Part shown: positions 27,338-35,234 of the stretch, piece after piece | How positions within the stretch are numbered: the stretch's first letter is position 1 | Layout of the letters: the number at the start of each line of letters is the position of its first letter | Assembly: GCA_903919925.1 (NCBI GenBank) | Contig: CAIXKO010000218.1 | Location: 1 to 38,642, forward strand | Direction of reading: 5' to 3' | DNA from: an uncultured Bacteroidota bacterium | GTDB lineage: Bacteria; Bacteroidota; Bacteroidia; Bacteroidales; UBA12481 | Length of the DNA: 38,642 nt | Made by a program: the position numbers and the translations under genes | Notes under the pieces: model-generated | The model's database searches: none | Seen by the model: only the letters and a program-made list of their open reading frames with translations | What the model was told of the DNA's origin: nothing

Positions 27338-27361
27338 AGGGGTTGAAGATTTTCAACCCTT
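27338..27361 (+). terminator. Terminator-like hairpin after the ten-gene operon
   Basis: GGGTTGAA (27340-27347) pairs perfectly with TTCAACCC (27352-27359) around GATT, with a further G-T and A-T pair at the base. The sequence that follows is only moderately T-rich (TCAGTTTGG), so termination efficiency is uncertain. It lies 95 bases after the hndA stop. Confidence 0.5.
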
Positions 27362-27551
27362 CAGTTTGGTTATAATCAAAGGGTTTGAAATTCACTTATG
27401 TCATTGTTTAATTCTTTCACCTTTTCTTCTTGCCCTCTTGCCCTATGTACCCATATCGATATTGGCCCAGCCCCTTAGTAAAGAGACAAAATCGTCCGGC
27501 GGTGCTGAAAATCAGTGTGATCAGGCGATGTAGGGATGAAGTTGTGCGGTT

Positions 27552-27568
27552 CCGGACTGGAAGTCCGG
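27552..27568. repeat. Small palindrome (hairpin CCGGACT-GGA-AGTCCGG)
   Basis: A perfect 7-base stem with a 3-base loop in the convergent intergenic region. There is no T-tract on either strand, so it is more like a dispersed palindromic element than a terminator. Confidence 0.45.
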
Positions 27569-27650
27569 GGTTGTGTGGCGGGCCGATGTTTATGGCTTGA
27601 TGGTTGACGAGTAGGAAAACAAACATTATCCGATTACAGCCTCCTCGGTT

Positions 27651-28838
27651 TTAAATATAGGAAACCTTAACCTCAAGCAGGAATTTTTTCTCCAGTGTCC
27701 GGGCGATACGCTTGACAACGGTGCGACGGATTTCCAGTTCTACGGGTAAGCTGGGATCCTGATGGGCGATATTGATGCGGGTACCGATAATAAAATGGAC
27801 CTCATCGGATTGAAGAATCATTTTAATGATCTCATCAGCAGGACCTTTACCCACTTTGAGGTTTTCGTTGTAATGATCTAACATCACGGAAACTTTACCT
27901 AATGTAAGAATGCCCTCCGTGATGAGGTCCACCCCTTCCATGAAAGAAACCGGTGGAAGATCGGGATCAACGAATTCAAAGGAGTCGATGACTTTTTTGT
28001 TCCATTCCCTAGAAATAATATCTGCGGTAGTTGCGCCACAAAGAATTTTCCGGCCAGGGAAATCTTTTACTCTGGTGGCCAGCTCTTTATCTTTCTCCAA
28101 ATCATACGGAGGACCGGAGCAGATGAGCAGTTTACGGGGTTCCCTGAAATAAATGGTTGCGCAGCTGGTATCATCCTGTGAATGATACTTATCGTTTTGA
28201 ACTGCGGTATTAATGATGCGGGTGGATAATTTACGGGCCGAGATATCAGGATCGCGGGTGATCAGATCGCGTATTTGGTCGCCAAGCTTTTCACGGCCCC
28301 AGCCAAAGGGATAGGCGGTAAACCCCAGTCCGGACTGTACCACACCATCAGAGCAAATCACGATCCGGTCCTCTTTCCGGGCATTGAAAGAGCATGTGAG
28401 AATTTCTTTTCCTGCATTTTTTTCGGTGGTCATCAGGATGCAGTTCCACTCCGGTTCCAGCAGTTGCTTTCCCCTGAAGATCAGTGCGTGCGGGTTATCG
28501 TACTCCAGGATGCGGGTTAATCCATCATCCTGAATATCAACTACCGAGAAGGTGGAGTATGACATTTGCCGTTCGGAACATACCGGAAGGGTATTCATGA
28601 TAATTTCGGCGATCTTTTCCACATCCTTATGCTCTTTAGTAAAGTTCAGCGCCATGGTTGCGGTGAGGGTTGCGAGCATATTGGCTTTAATTCCATGTCC
28701 CATACCATCGCTGAGCACCATGATGGTACGTCCTTCTTCCGATACTTTCTGGCTCAGAAAAACATCGCCGCAAATTCGTTCACCTTCCTGGAATTTTTGC
28801 TGGCAATTAACCTCGATATGAAATCCGGGTACATTCAT
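27651..28838 (-). CDS. SpoIIE-type (PP2C) serine phosphatase, hydrogenase-associated
   Basis: A 395-residue protein with an N-terminal PP2C/SpoIIE domain (1-232). The metal-binding residues are visible: G24-D25, D44-G45 in VLSDGMGHG, D164 in ICSDG, and D222-D223 in QDDTSC. The C-terminal part (about 235-395) is a separate alpha/beta domain of unknown type. Its start overlaps the stop of the H-domain/PAS gene as ATGA, so the two are made together; in Thermotoga and Clostridia the same phosphatase type follows HydS-like sensors. The likely job is dephosphorylating a STAS-type regulator when the H-domain partner senses its signal. The partner kinase could be the RsbW-like protein at 19309. Role inferred. 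Confidence 0.87.
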   Translation of the reverse strand: MNVPGFHIEVNCQQKFQEGERICGDVFLSQKVSEEGRTIMVLSDGMGHGIKANMLATLTATMALNFTKEHKDVEKIAEIIMNTLPVCSERQMSYSTFSVVDIQDDGLTRILEYDNPHALIFRGKQLLEPEWNCILMTTEKNAGKEILTCSFNARKEDRIVICSDGVVQSGLGFTAYPFGWGREKLGDQIRDLITRDPDISARKLSTRIINTAVQNDKYHSQDDTSCATIYFREPRKLLICSGPPYDLEKDKELATRVKDFPGRKILCGATTADIISREWNKKVIDSFEFVDPDLPPVSFMEGVDLITEGILTLGKVSVMLDHYNENLKVGKGPADEIIKMILQSDEVHFIIGTRINIAHQDPSLPVELEIRRTVVKRIARTLEKKFLLEVKVSYI

Positions 28839-30727
28839 TTGGTTTCTTCGGATCGATAGTATTTAATGATTGAATTGAGCATTCGCTCGGTATCCGAAGC
28901 TCCTTCGCCCAGCAGGAAGCCAATCTGCTGAACCATTTCCAGGTTTTTATCGATTACTTCCGTTACTTTTTTGATCACTTCTTCTTTTTGAACCTCGGGT
29001 AAGGAAAGATCCCGGAGCACGGCACCCAGGATAGTGCTTTTCTTGATCGGGAACACGGAAAGGTTCAAAAGCCGGTTATTCATGGAAATATCCTTGTGCA
29101 TAATATCCTGGTTGTTTTGCAGGACAAAAGTGAACAGATTAAGCATGGGAGCAGGAAAAAGGGTGCGGAGATCGGCGCCTTTTAAGCCGGGGATGACTTC
29201 ATCAATGGCTTTTATTTCATCGCCGAGAATGTCTATGAATTCGCGGTTTGCCTGAATGATCCTTAGTTTTTCATTTACGATTACCACACCGGAAGGGATT
29301 TTCTGCAGCACAGCTGTCAGGGTTTCAGAGTATTCCTGTGCAAGCTGTTTTTCCTCGCGCGCCTGTTTCTCTGACTCCTGGAGGGCTTTTTGCGCCCTGG
29401 CGAGCTGCTCATTTGAAGATCGCAATGATTTGATATACTCTTGCTTGTTTTTGGTGCCGTAAAGATGGCACATATCGGCTTTTGCCAGGCCGAGGGCAAC
29501 TGAAATGGCAAAATCGCGGCATGATTTATATCCGCAAGCCAGGCAGCCGCGGTCGGTATCATGATCGCCGGTTTTTCCGATCAATTTAAGAATATCAGCA
29601 ATTTCTGTTTCGTCGGGTAAAACCATTTGTTGGTTATCGGGATGAAACTGCCGGTTCGGTTCTGAAATTTTGAAATGCTCCAGATCAGACTGCCACACGT
29701 CAGGAACATAAGTTTCGAATCGTTTGGCAGCATAATCGGTAGCAAGGGTTCTCCGGCTGAATTTATTTCCTTTGGCAGACATGCCCGGACCCATGATGCA
29801 ACCCTCACAATAAAAGAGATCGAGATGTTTACGGATTTCATAAGAAGTAGCAAAACCGTTGATGGATTCAACCATATCCTGGCGCCCATCGGTAGAGAGG
29901 AAGTTGCTCATCAGCAGGTCCTCAAACTGATCCGCCGCTTGCATAAAACCTGACGATAGCGGGAATAGTGCACCTTTCCGGCCATTAGGCGGATCGAAAT
30001 CGGAGAATTCGACTGAATTTTCGGAAATATGGTGAGACGTGAACCAATCCCTTAATTCCTGAAATGGAATTTGGGCGTCGATCCGGTGGTTATCGTCGTT
30101 CGAGCCTGATTCGAGACGGCTGGCGAGGCAAGGATTGATCAGGACGATAAAAGGATTCTCAGGTTCCAATTCACGGATGATTCCAGCCATTACGGAAGCA
30201 GGGCTAAAAATCGGAACCAGATTATCGGTAAGCTGCGGGTGATGTTTTTCGATAAAGGAAACAACTGCGGGGCACTTCGATGATATCCGGTATTTTCCCT
30301 TGAAGTCGGCGAAAAGGGTGGCATGAGCCTGTGCGGTAAGGTCAACTGCAAACGAAAGATCGTATACGCCCTTAAAGCCCAGCGACCGGATCATTCCAAC
30401 AAAGTTCCGGTAATCGGTTATATCCGGAAATTCCGCGGAGATGCACGGATCGATAATGGCGCAGGTGATGCGTTGAGCGGCGATTGCTTCCTGTACTTTA
30501 TTAAGATCAGAAGCAATCTTAACGGCGCGGGTGGGGCAGATGGTATAACAGCTTCCGCATGCGATGCAGCGATTGGGAAGGATGGTAACATGGTCGACAT
30601 TTGCCTTTACCTCGATAGCCATTGCGGGGCATTCCCGGACGCATGCATAACAGAGAATGCAGGGTTCCGGCTCTATCCAGATGATCTGATTGCCGGCAGG
30701 ACCGGAGGGAGTGTTAGTTTGATTCAT
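28835..30727 (-). CDS. H-domain / PAS sensor protein (HydS/HsfB-like)
   Basis: A 630-residue protein. Two [4Fe-4S] motifs (C23-C33, CILCYACVREC; C54-C64) are followed by a HydA-like H-domain (about 75-320), a PF04060-type cluster motif (C395, C398, C403, C420), a coiled coil (about 425-465) and a PAS domain (about 470-590) ending in a short helical tail. The H-cluster motifs are changed: L1 is ISSKCPAV with K151 in place of the proton-transfer Cys, L2 is NPCLASR (C200, Lys replaced by Arg), and L3 is YCEGCIMGPG with C307 and C310, one residue closer together than in HydA. It is cotranslated with the phosphatase at 27651. A sensory role, rather than H2 turnover, is inferred from family precedent. 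Confidence 0.88.
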   Translation of the reverse strand: MNQTNTPSGPAGNQIIWIEPEPCILCYACVRECPAMAIEVKANVDHVTILPNRCIACGSCYTICPTRAVKIASDLNKVQEAIAAQRITCAIIDPCISAEFPDITDYRNFVGMIRSLGFKGVYDLSFAVDLTAQAHATLFADFKGKYRISSKCPAVVSFIEKHHPQLTDNLVPIFSPASVMAGIIRELEPENPFIVLINPCLASRLESGSNDDNHRIDAQIPFQELRDWFTSHHISENSVEFSDFDPPNGRKGALFPLSSGFMQAADQFEDLLMSNFLSTDGRQDMVESINGFATSYEIRKHLDLFYCEGCIMGPGMSAKGNKFSRRTLATDYAAKRFETYVPDVWQSDLEHFKISEPNRQFHPDNQQMVLPDETEIADILKLIGKTGDHDTDRGCLACGYKSCRDFAISVALGLAKADMCHLYGTKNKQEYIKSLRSSNEQLARAQKALQESEKQAREEKQLAQEYSETLTAVLQKIPSGVVIVNEKLRIIQANREFIDILGDEIKAIDEVIPGLKGADLRTLFPAPMLNLFTFVLQNNQDIMHKDISMNNRLLNLSVFPIKKSTILGAVLRDLSLPEVQKEEVIKKVTEVIDKNLEMVQQIGFLLGEGASDTERMLNSIIKYYRSEETK

Positions 30728-30975
30728 AGCCCAAAATGATTCTTTAAGAGCCTTTTCATTTCATCGGGATCGTTTGACAGAATGAGGTTGTCGTCGATCT
30801 TGAGCATGGGCCCATCGCCACAATGACCAAAACAGTGAGCGCCGTGGAATATCACCTTTTCCTCGAGGTGGTTCTGTGTCAGGAATTGCTGAATTACCTG
30901 AACCATTTTCTTGTTTCCACGGGCAAAGCAGGAGCTTCCCAGGCATATTCTGATCTCAGTTTTATTCTCTTCCAT
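30724..30975 (-). CDS. Small thioredoxin-fold [2Fe-2S] ferredoxin
   Basis: An 83-residue single-domain protein with the four cluster cysteines of NuoE-type thioredoxin-like ferredoxins: C11 and C16 (CLGSSC), C48 and C52 (CFGHC). It looks like the C-terminal half of NuoE or the N-terminal domain of HndC standing alone. The ATG at 30975 is preferred over a TTG 12 bases upstream. It is first in a three-gene minus-strand operon, and its stop overlaps the H-domain/PAS start as ATGA. It probably feeds electrons to that protein's [4Fe-4S] relay. Confidence 0.87.
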   Translation of the reverse strand: MEENKTEIRICLGSSCFARGNKKMVQVIQQFLTQNHLEEKVIFHGAHCFGHCGDGPMLKIDDNLILSNDPDEMKRLLKNHFGL

Positions 30976-30992
30976 GATTAATTTCAAATCAT

Positions 30993-31008
30993 TGTTTCAA
31001 AAATAACA
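30993..31008 (-). promoter_or_regulatory. Operator overlapping the -7 box of the minus-strand sensor operon
   Basis: TGTTT-N6-TAACA (30993-31008) is the shared palindrome with one half-site mismatch. Within it, 31005-30998 reads TATTTTTG on the minus strand, a full match to TAnnTTTG, placed 23 bases before the ATG. A clear -33 TTTG is not visible at the expected distance. An overlap of operator and -7 box would favour repression. Confidence 0.5.
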
Positions 31009-31071
31009 ATTAAGTCAGGTGTTAGTAGGAAAAAATCGAAAATTGTTGTAAAATTTGCATTCAGGAAATTA

Positions 31072-31104
31072 TGTTATATTAATAACAATGTTTATCAGAT
31101 AACA
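31072..31104. promoter_or_regulatory. Tandem palindromic operators (Rex-like) before trio 3
   Basis: TGTTA-N6-TAACA (31072-31087, perfect) and TGTTT-N6-TAACA (31089-31104, one mismatch) are separated by a single base. The segment AATAACAATGTT across the junction is identical to the one upstream of the ten-gene operon. The second palindrome ends 2 bases before the ATG of the first gene. No full -7 element was found; TAAAATTTG at 31049-31057 is one base too long. Confidence 0.6.
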
Positions 31105-31106
31105 GA

Positions 31107-31565
31107 ATGAGTGTCGAATTTGTGGATTTGTTGAAAAAATATCCAACGGGACGGCGTGAAAACCTGATTCCTATACTTCAGGAGATACAGGATTTACATG
31201 GATTTATCCCGGAGACAGCGGTATCTGCGATTGCGGAATACCTTGATATTCCTGCTGTTAAAATTTTTAGTGTGGCAACCTTTTACAATGAGTTTCGGTT
31301 TAATGCAGGGGGAAAATATCATTTTCAGGTTTGTCAGGGAATCGGTTGCCAAGTGGATGGAAGCGAAAGAATCAGGACGGAGTTGGGCAGGTTACTGGAG
31401 ATCAGTCCGGGGGAGATTACAGCAGACGGTTGGTTTAGTCTGGAGTGGGTTCCGTGTTTAGGAGTTTGCCAGGAGGCTCCGGTTCTATCGGTGAATGGAG
31501 AAATGTATGCGAAGATGACGCCGGTAAAAGTTAAACAGATGGTTGAAAAATTGCGCAGCCTTTAA
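31107..31565 (+). CDS. NuoE/HndA-like [2Fe-2S] subunit (trio 3)
   Basis: A 152-residue NuoE-family subunit. Cluster cysteines C76, C81, C117 and C121 are all kept (CQGIGC and CLGVC), and the helical N-terminal half has IFSVATFYNEF. It looks fully able to hold its cluster, unlike the two larger subunits of this trio, which have changed sites. It is the first gene of an operon that continues through the degenerate NuoF and HydA paralogues to the kinase and receiver genes. Its start lies only 2 bases after the tandem operator. Confidence 0.9.
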   Translation: MSVEFVDLLKKYPTGRRENLIPILQEIQDLHGFIPETAVSAIAEYLDIPAVKIFSVATFYNEFRFNAGGKYHFQVCQGIGCQVDGSERIRTELGRLLEISPGEITADGWFSLEWVPCLGVCQEAPVLSVNGEMYAKMTPVKVKQMVEKLRSL

Positions 31566-31577
31566 AAGGATAATATT

Positions 31578-33518
31578 ATGCCAATCAGCGAAGAGATGCA
31601 AAAAGGCTTACTGGGATTGATCACCCAGGAGCAGCCAGATGCCAATCAGGATTTAAAATATCTTGGAAAAACATTGCGCAGGGAGCGGATTGAAGAACTA
31701 ACTGTTTTTATTGATAAAACCACGCCATCATCCATTTATGCCACCGATATGATTGCGGATGCGGTGCGTCAATGGTCGGATGAGAACCAGCAGAAGTACA
31801 ACCTGGTTGAAACGGGCTGCTTAGGATTGATCTCGACAGAGCCGGTTATTGGGATTCAGGTTCCGGGAAGGGCACGTCTTTACTATGGCCCTGCTGATCC
31901 AACTGAAATCGCTGGAATGCTGAATGCCATTACCAAGCAAGTGATACCGGAGGAAAATCTGATCGGGCAAATGGTTTTGGGAAACCAGCAAGCCTGGGAG
32001 GATATTCCCGACTGGAAGGAGCACCCGTTTTTTCAGAATCAAACGCGTACGGTAACCAGCCTGAATGGAATCATTGACCCATCGTCCATTGCTGAGTACA
32101 TTGGCTGGGGTGGATACCGGTCGTTTTACAAAAGCATCCGGCATTATACAGATAAGGAATTATTGAAACTGATTGAAGAGAGCGGACTTAGGGGACGCTC
32201 GGGATCGGGATTCCCGGCTGCACAAAAATGGGCCAAGGCAGCAAATACTACCACTGACAGGCGGTACGTACTTTGTAATGCAGATGAATCGGACCCTGGC
32301 GGGTATATGCACCGGGTTTTGATTGAAAGCAATCCCCATCTGATACTCGAAGGTGTAATGCTGGCGGCTTATATTATCGGGGCCAACCATGCGATTATTT
32401 ATACCCGGTCGAGATACAGGATGGCGGTTAAAAGAATTCAATGTGCCATTAATCAGGCACGCGAACTCGGCTTGATTGGCCAGGATATCCTGCACAGCGG
32501 ATACACACTGGATATCCAGCTTAAGCGTGGGCCAGGAGCCTTTGTATGCGGTGAAGAAACGGCACTTATTGCCAGTTTAGAGGGGAAAAGGGGATCACCA
32601 AGAACCAAACCACCATATCCCGCCACACATGGTTTGTTTGGAAAACCCACCTTGGTTCACAACATCGAAACATTGGCCCAGGTGCCAGTGATTATCTCAA
32701 ACGGTCCGGATTGGTATAAAAAAACCGGAATCGCCGGATCAACCGGTACCAAATTGTTCAGTTTATCGGGTAAAATAAAGAGACTTGGTGTGGTGGAAGT
32801 TCCGTTTGGTACTCCGCTAGGGGATGTAATCAATGGTATGGGAGGGGGGACCCGCACCGGAAAACCTGCAAAAGCTGTTTTGCTTGGCGGACCATCGGGC
32901 CAGTTTATCCCATTGTCAAAGTTTGATATCTCCCTTGATCTTGACCGTTTTCAGCAAGAAAAGCTTGTACTGGGTTCTGGAAGCATGGTGCTGTTGGATG
33001 AGCAGAGCTGCCCGATTAATCTGATCAAAAATATGATGGATTTTATCCGCCAGGAAAGCTGTGGTAAATGCATTCCTTGCCGCGACGGATCGAGGAGAAT
33101 CATGGAAATTCTAAGTTTAATATCGAGCCGGTCGTTACCGGAAAATAAATATGAGGCTCTTGACCGGTTTAAAGGGGTTACAGGAATTCTGGAGCTTGCA
33201 GAGGTTATGCAATCCACATCCTTATGCGGATTGGGTAAAAGTGCACCAAATCCGCTAATCAGCGGGATGGAATTATTCAGGGAAGAGTTGGAAGAGCATG
33301 TTTTTGACCGCACCTGCCGGGCCGGAGTTTGCCTGAATATGAGGTCCTTTACCGTTGATGCTGTGGCCTGTAACGGGTGCAACCTCTGCTTTACCAAATG
33401 TCCGGAAAAAGCGATCATCGGATCCCCCCGACAAGTACATTATATTGTTGACGATCTCTGTACCGGTTGTGGCAAATGTTTTGAAGTGTGTAAGTTCAAT
33501 GCCATTCTGGTTAATTAA
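31578..33518 (+). CDS. Divergent NuoF/HndC-like subunit (trio 3)
   Basis: A 646-residue NuoF-family protein with the long bifurcating-type layout. Its N-terminal thioredoxin-like domain (about 40-120) keeps only one Cys (C81 in TGCLGL), so its [2Fe-2S] cluster is very probably lost. The FMN loop reads GRSGSGFPAAQKW (206-218) instead of GRGGxGF, with two Gly to Ser changes. The NAD-site segments CNADESDPGGYMHR, GAFVCGEETALI and KPPYPATHGLFGKP look normal, as do the [4Fe-4S] motif ESCGKCIPC and the two C-terminal [4Fe-4S] motifs (CNGCNLCFTKCP and CTGCGKCFEVC). It probably still binds NADH; whether FMN binds is open. Confidence 0.88.
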   Translation: MPISEEMQKGLLGLITQEQPDANQDLKYLGKTLRRERIEELTVFIDKTTPSSIYATDMIADAVRQWSDENQQKYNLVETGCLGLISTEPVIGIQVPGRARLYYGPADPTEIAGMLNAITKQVIPEENLIGQMVLGNQQAWEDIPDWKEHPFFQNQTRTVTSLNGIIDPSSIAEYIGWGGYRSFYKSIRHYTDKELLKLIEESGLRGRSGSGFPAAQKWAKAANTTTDRRYVLCNADESDPGGYMHRVLIESNPHLILEGVMLAAYIIGANHAIIYTRSRYRMAVKRIQCAINQARELGLIGQDILHSGYTLDIQLKRGPGAFVCGEETALIASLEGKRGSPRTKPPYPATHGLFGKPTLVHNIETLAQVPVIISNGPDWYKKTGIAGSTGTKLFSLSGKIKRLGVVEVPFGTPLGDVINGMGGGTRTGKPAKAVLLGGPSGQFIPLSKFDISLDLDRFQQEKLVLGSGSMVLLDEQSCPINLIKNMMDFIRQESCGKCIPCRDGSRRIMEILSLISSRSLPENKYEALDRFKGVTGILELAEVMQSTSLCGLGKSAPNPLISGMELFREELEEHVFDRTCRAGVCLNMRSFTVDAVACNGCNLCFTKCPEKAIIGSPRQVHYIVDDLCTGCGKCFEVCKFNAILVN

Positions 33519-33529
33519 AATGTAACGCA

Positions 33530-35227
33530 ATGATCATTGAAATTGAAGTTAATGGCCGCAAGATTAAAACCCAGAAGGGCGATTTAATTCTGGATACATT
33601 GAATGCCAACGGGATTCATGTACCAACCTTATGTAATCTCGAAGGTTTTAAGCCCTCGGGTGCTTGCCGGATCTGTGTGGTAGAAGTGGAAGGGCGAGAT
33701 GACCTGGTGCCCTCGTGTTCCTTTGCTGTGGAGGAATGGATGAAAATTCAAACACACTCGGCCAGGGTAATCCGTGCCAGGAAAACGATTTTAGAACTGC
33801 TATTGTCCAATCATACTGATGGATGCCTTTATTGCGACCGGGGAAGGTGGTGTAAATTACAGGATTTGGCATCAGAGTTGAATGTTACCGAGCGTAAATA
33901 TGGCGGACAGCCTGTTAGAAAGAAAATTGATAACACCAGCCAATCGATTATCCGTGATCCATCGAAATGTATATTGTGCAGCCGGTGCGTAAAGGTTTGC
34001 GAGGAAATGCAGGTTGTGGCAGCGCTGGATTTTTTAAACCGGGGGAGTCGCACTGAAGTGGGTACTGTTCTCAACAAGGGATTGAATTACACATCCTGTA
34101 TCAGTTGCGGGCAGTGCATACAGGTTTGCCCAACAGGTGCCTTAAAAGAAAAGAGCCATCTGGACCAGGTTGGAAGCCTGCTTCAAATGAAGGACAAAAT
34201 TGCGGTGGCCCTGATTGATCCGGCACTTTATGTAACTCTGGGTGAATTTTACGGTTTTAAACCCAGTCGTGAGTTTTCGGCAATTCTGATCAACGCATTG
34301 CGAAGGATCGGGTTTCAAAAAGTTTACGGAACCGGATGGGGAACTGAGTATCAGGCGGGGAATCTGGCGAGCCTGTTATTGGAAAAAGGAGCAGATGATA
34401 GCACTGGGCCATTGCTCCTATCTGAGTGTCCATCAGTGGTGAGGTATATCAGTCAAAGCCGGCCAAATCTTTTGCCTTCGATGGTGCCACTCAAACCAGC
34501 GAGGCAGGTAATGACTGACATGATCCGAAAAATGATCAGCAAGCAAACAGGCAAACCGGTTTCAGATATAGCAGTTGTTTATCTGACCGCCTGTACTTCC
34601 TCGAAAAGTGAAACCTCGGCTGCCATAAAAATGAAGGATCCCACATTCTCTATTGATTTTTCCCTGACTACCCGTGAGATTTTTCGTTTGATCAGGTTAT
34701 ATGGGATCCACGTGGAGAGTCTGAATCCGGATTCGCAAGAGGATACCCTTGGAGCGGGTGCAAAATCGGGCCATTTGATTGCGCTGGCTGGAGGGTATGT
34801 TGAGATTCTGACCAGAATCATTCAGGCAAGGAATCCAAAAACGGTGGTAACCGGAGAAAAGTTAGGTAAAATCAGGGGGATGAAGGAGGTGAAGGAAACC
34901 GTTTGTGAGGTTGACGGTAAGCGGTTGGTTATGGCTTCGGTAAGTAGTATTGCGCAATTTGAAAGTTACTTGAAGGAGTTGAAGCAAAAAAGGCGGAAGG
35001 TGGACTTCATAGAAGTTATGGCCTGTCAGCATGGTTGTATCAATGGCGGTGGTCAGCCTTGCCGGGGTTCGGACCGTAATTTACGTAACCGGCTTAAAGG
35101 GGTTTTGGACTGGGATGATAAGTTTGCGGGCATTCAAACCAGAGAGAGGTTGGAGATGCCAGTTGATATTGTGTGTGGTGAAGAGGATAGTAAAGCCACA
35201 TTTTCACCCCGTCTGATTATTAAATAG
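33530..35227 (+). CDS. HydA-like subunit with degenerate H-cluster site (trio 3)
   Basis: A 565-residue HydA paralogue. The whole accessory cluster wire is kept: [2Fe-2S] C35, C46, C49, C63; His-ligated cluster H95, C99, C102, C108; and two [4Fe-4S] sites at C147-C157 and C190-C200. The four cubane ligands are present as C300, C355, C499 and C503, the same residue numbers as in Clostridium CpI. The active-site surroundings are not kept: L1 is SECPSVV (E299 for the proton-transfer Cys, Val for Trp), L2 is TACTSSK (Met353 and Pro354 lost, Ser358 for the Lys that contacts the cluster cyanide), and the GAxSGAAxIFGxTGG segment has become GAGAKSGHLIALAGG. The small-subunit-like tail with LLHTHY is missing. 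H2 catalysis is doubtful; redox sensing is my inference. Confidence 0.9.
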   Translation: MIIEIEVNGRKIKTQKGDLILDTLNANGIHVPTLCNLEGFKPSGACRICVVEVEGRDDLVPSCSFAVEEWMKIQTHSARVIRARKTILELLLSNHTDGCLYCDRGRWCKLQDLASELNVTERKYGGQPVRKKIDNTSQSIIRDPSKCILCSRCVKVCEEMQVVAALDFLNRGSRTEVGTVLNKGLNYTSCISCGQCIQVCPTGALKEKSHLDQVGSLLQMKDKIAVALIDPALYVTLGEFYGFKPSREFSAILINALRRIGFQKVYGTGWGTEYQAGNLASLLLEKGADDSTGPLLLSECPSVVRYISQSRPNLLPSMVPLKPARQVMTDMIRKMISKQTGKPVSDIAVVYLTACTSSKSETSAAIKMKDPTFSIDFSLTTREIFRLIRLYGIHVESLNPDSQEDTLGAGAKSGHLIALAGGYVEILTRIIQARNPKTVVTGEKLGKIRGMKEVKETVCEVDGKRLVMASVSSIAQFESYLKELKQKRRKVDFIEVMACQHGCINGGGQPCRGSDRNLRNRLKGVLDWDDKFAGIQTRERLEMPVDIVCGEEDSKATFSPRLIIK

Positions 35228-35234
35228 GAATCTG

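Larger units (their letters stand above)
27244..27650. other. Intergenic region between converging operons
   Basis: This 407-base stretch has no supportable gene. It contains the 8-base tandem repeats at 27261-27308, a terminator-like hairpin at 27339-27360, a 14-base segment at 27431-27444 that is the exact reverse complement of 27274-27287, and a 7-base-stem hairpin at 27552-27568. A 69-codon minus-strand frame (27417-27626) has no family resemblance and begins with an ordinary Met codon in low-complexity sequence, so I do not call it. Confidence 0.7.

Noticed and set aside
27417-27626. A 69-codon minus-strand open frame in the convergent gap
   Set aside because: It overlaps the inverted repeat arm and the palindrome, has no recognisable family, no promoter, and a composition like untranslated sequence.
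33530-35227. The third HydA as a pseudogene
   Set aside because: The frame is full length with no frameshift, all cluster-ligand Cys are kept at their usual spacing, and it sits in a tight operon; this points to changed function rather than decay.
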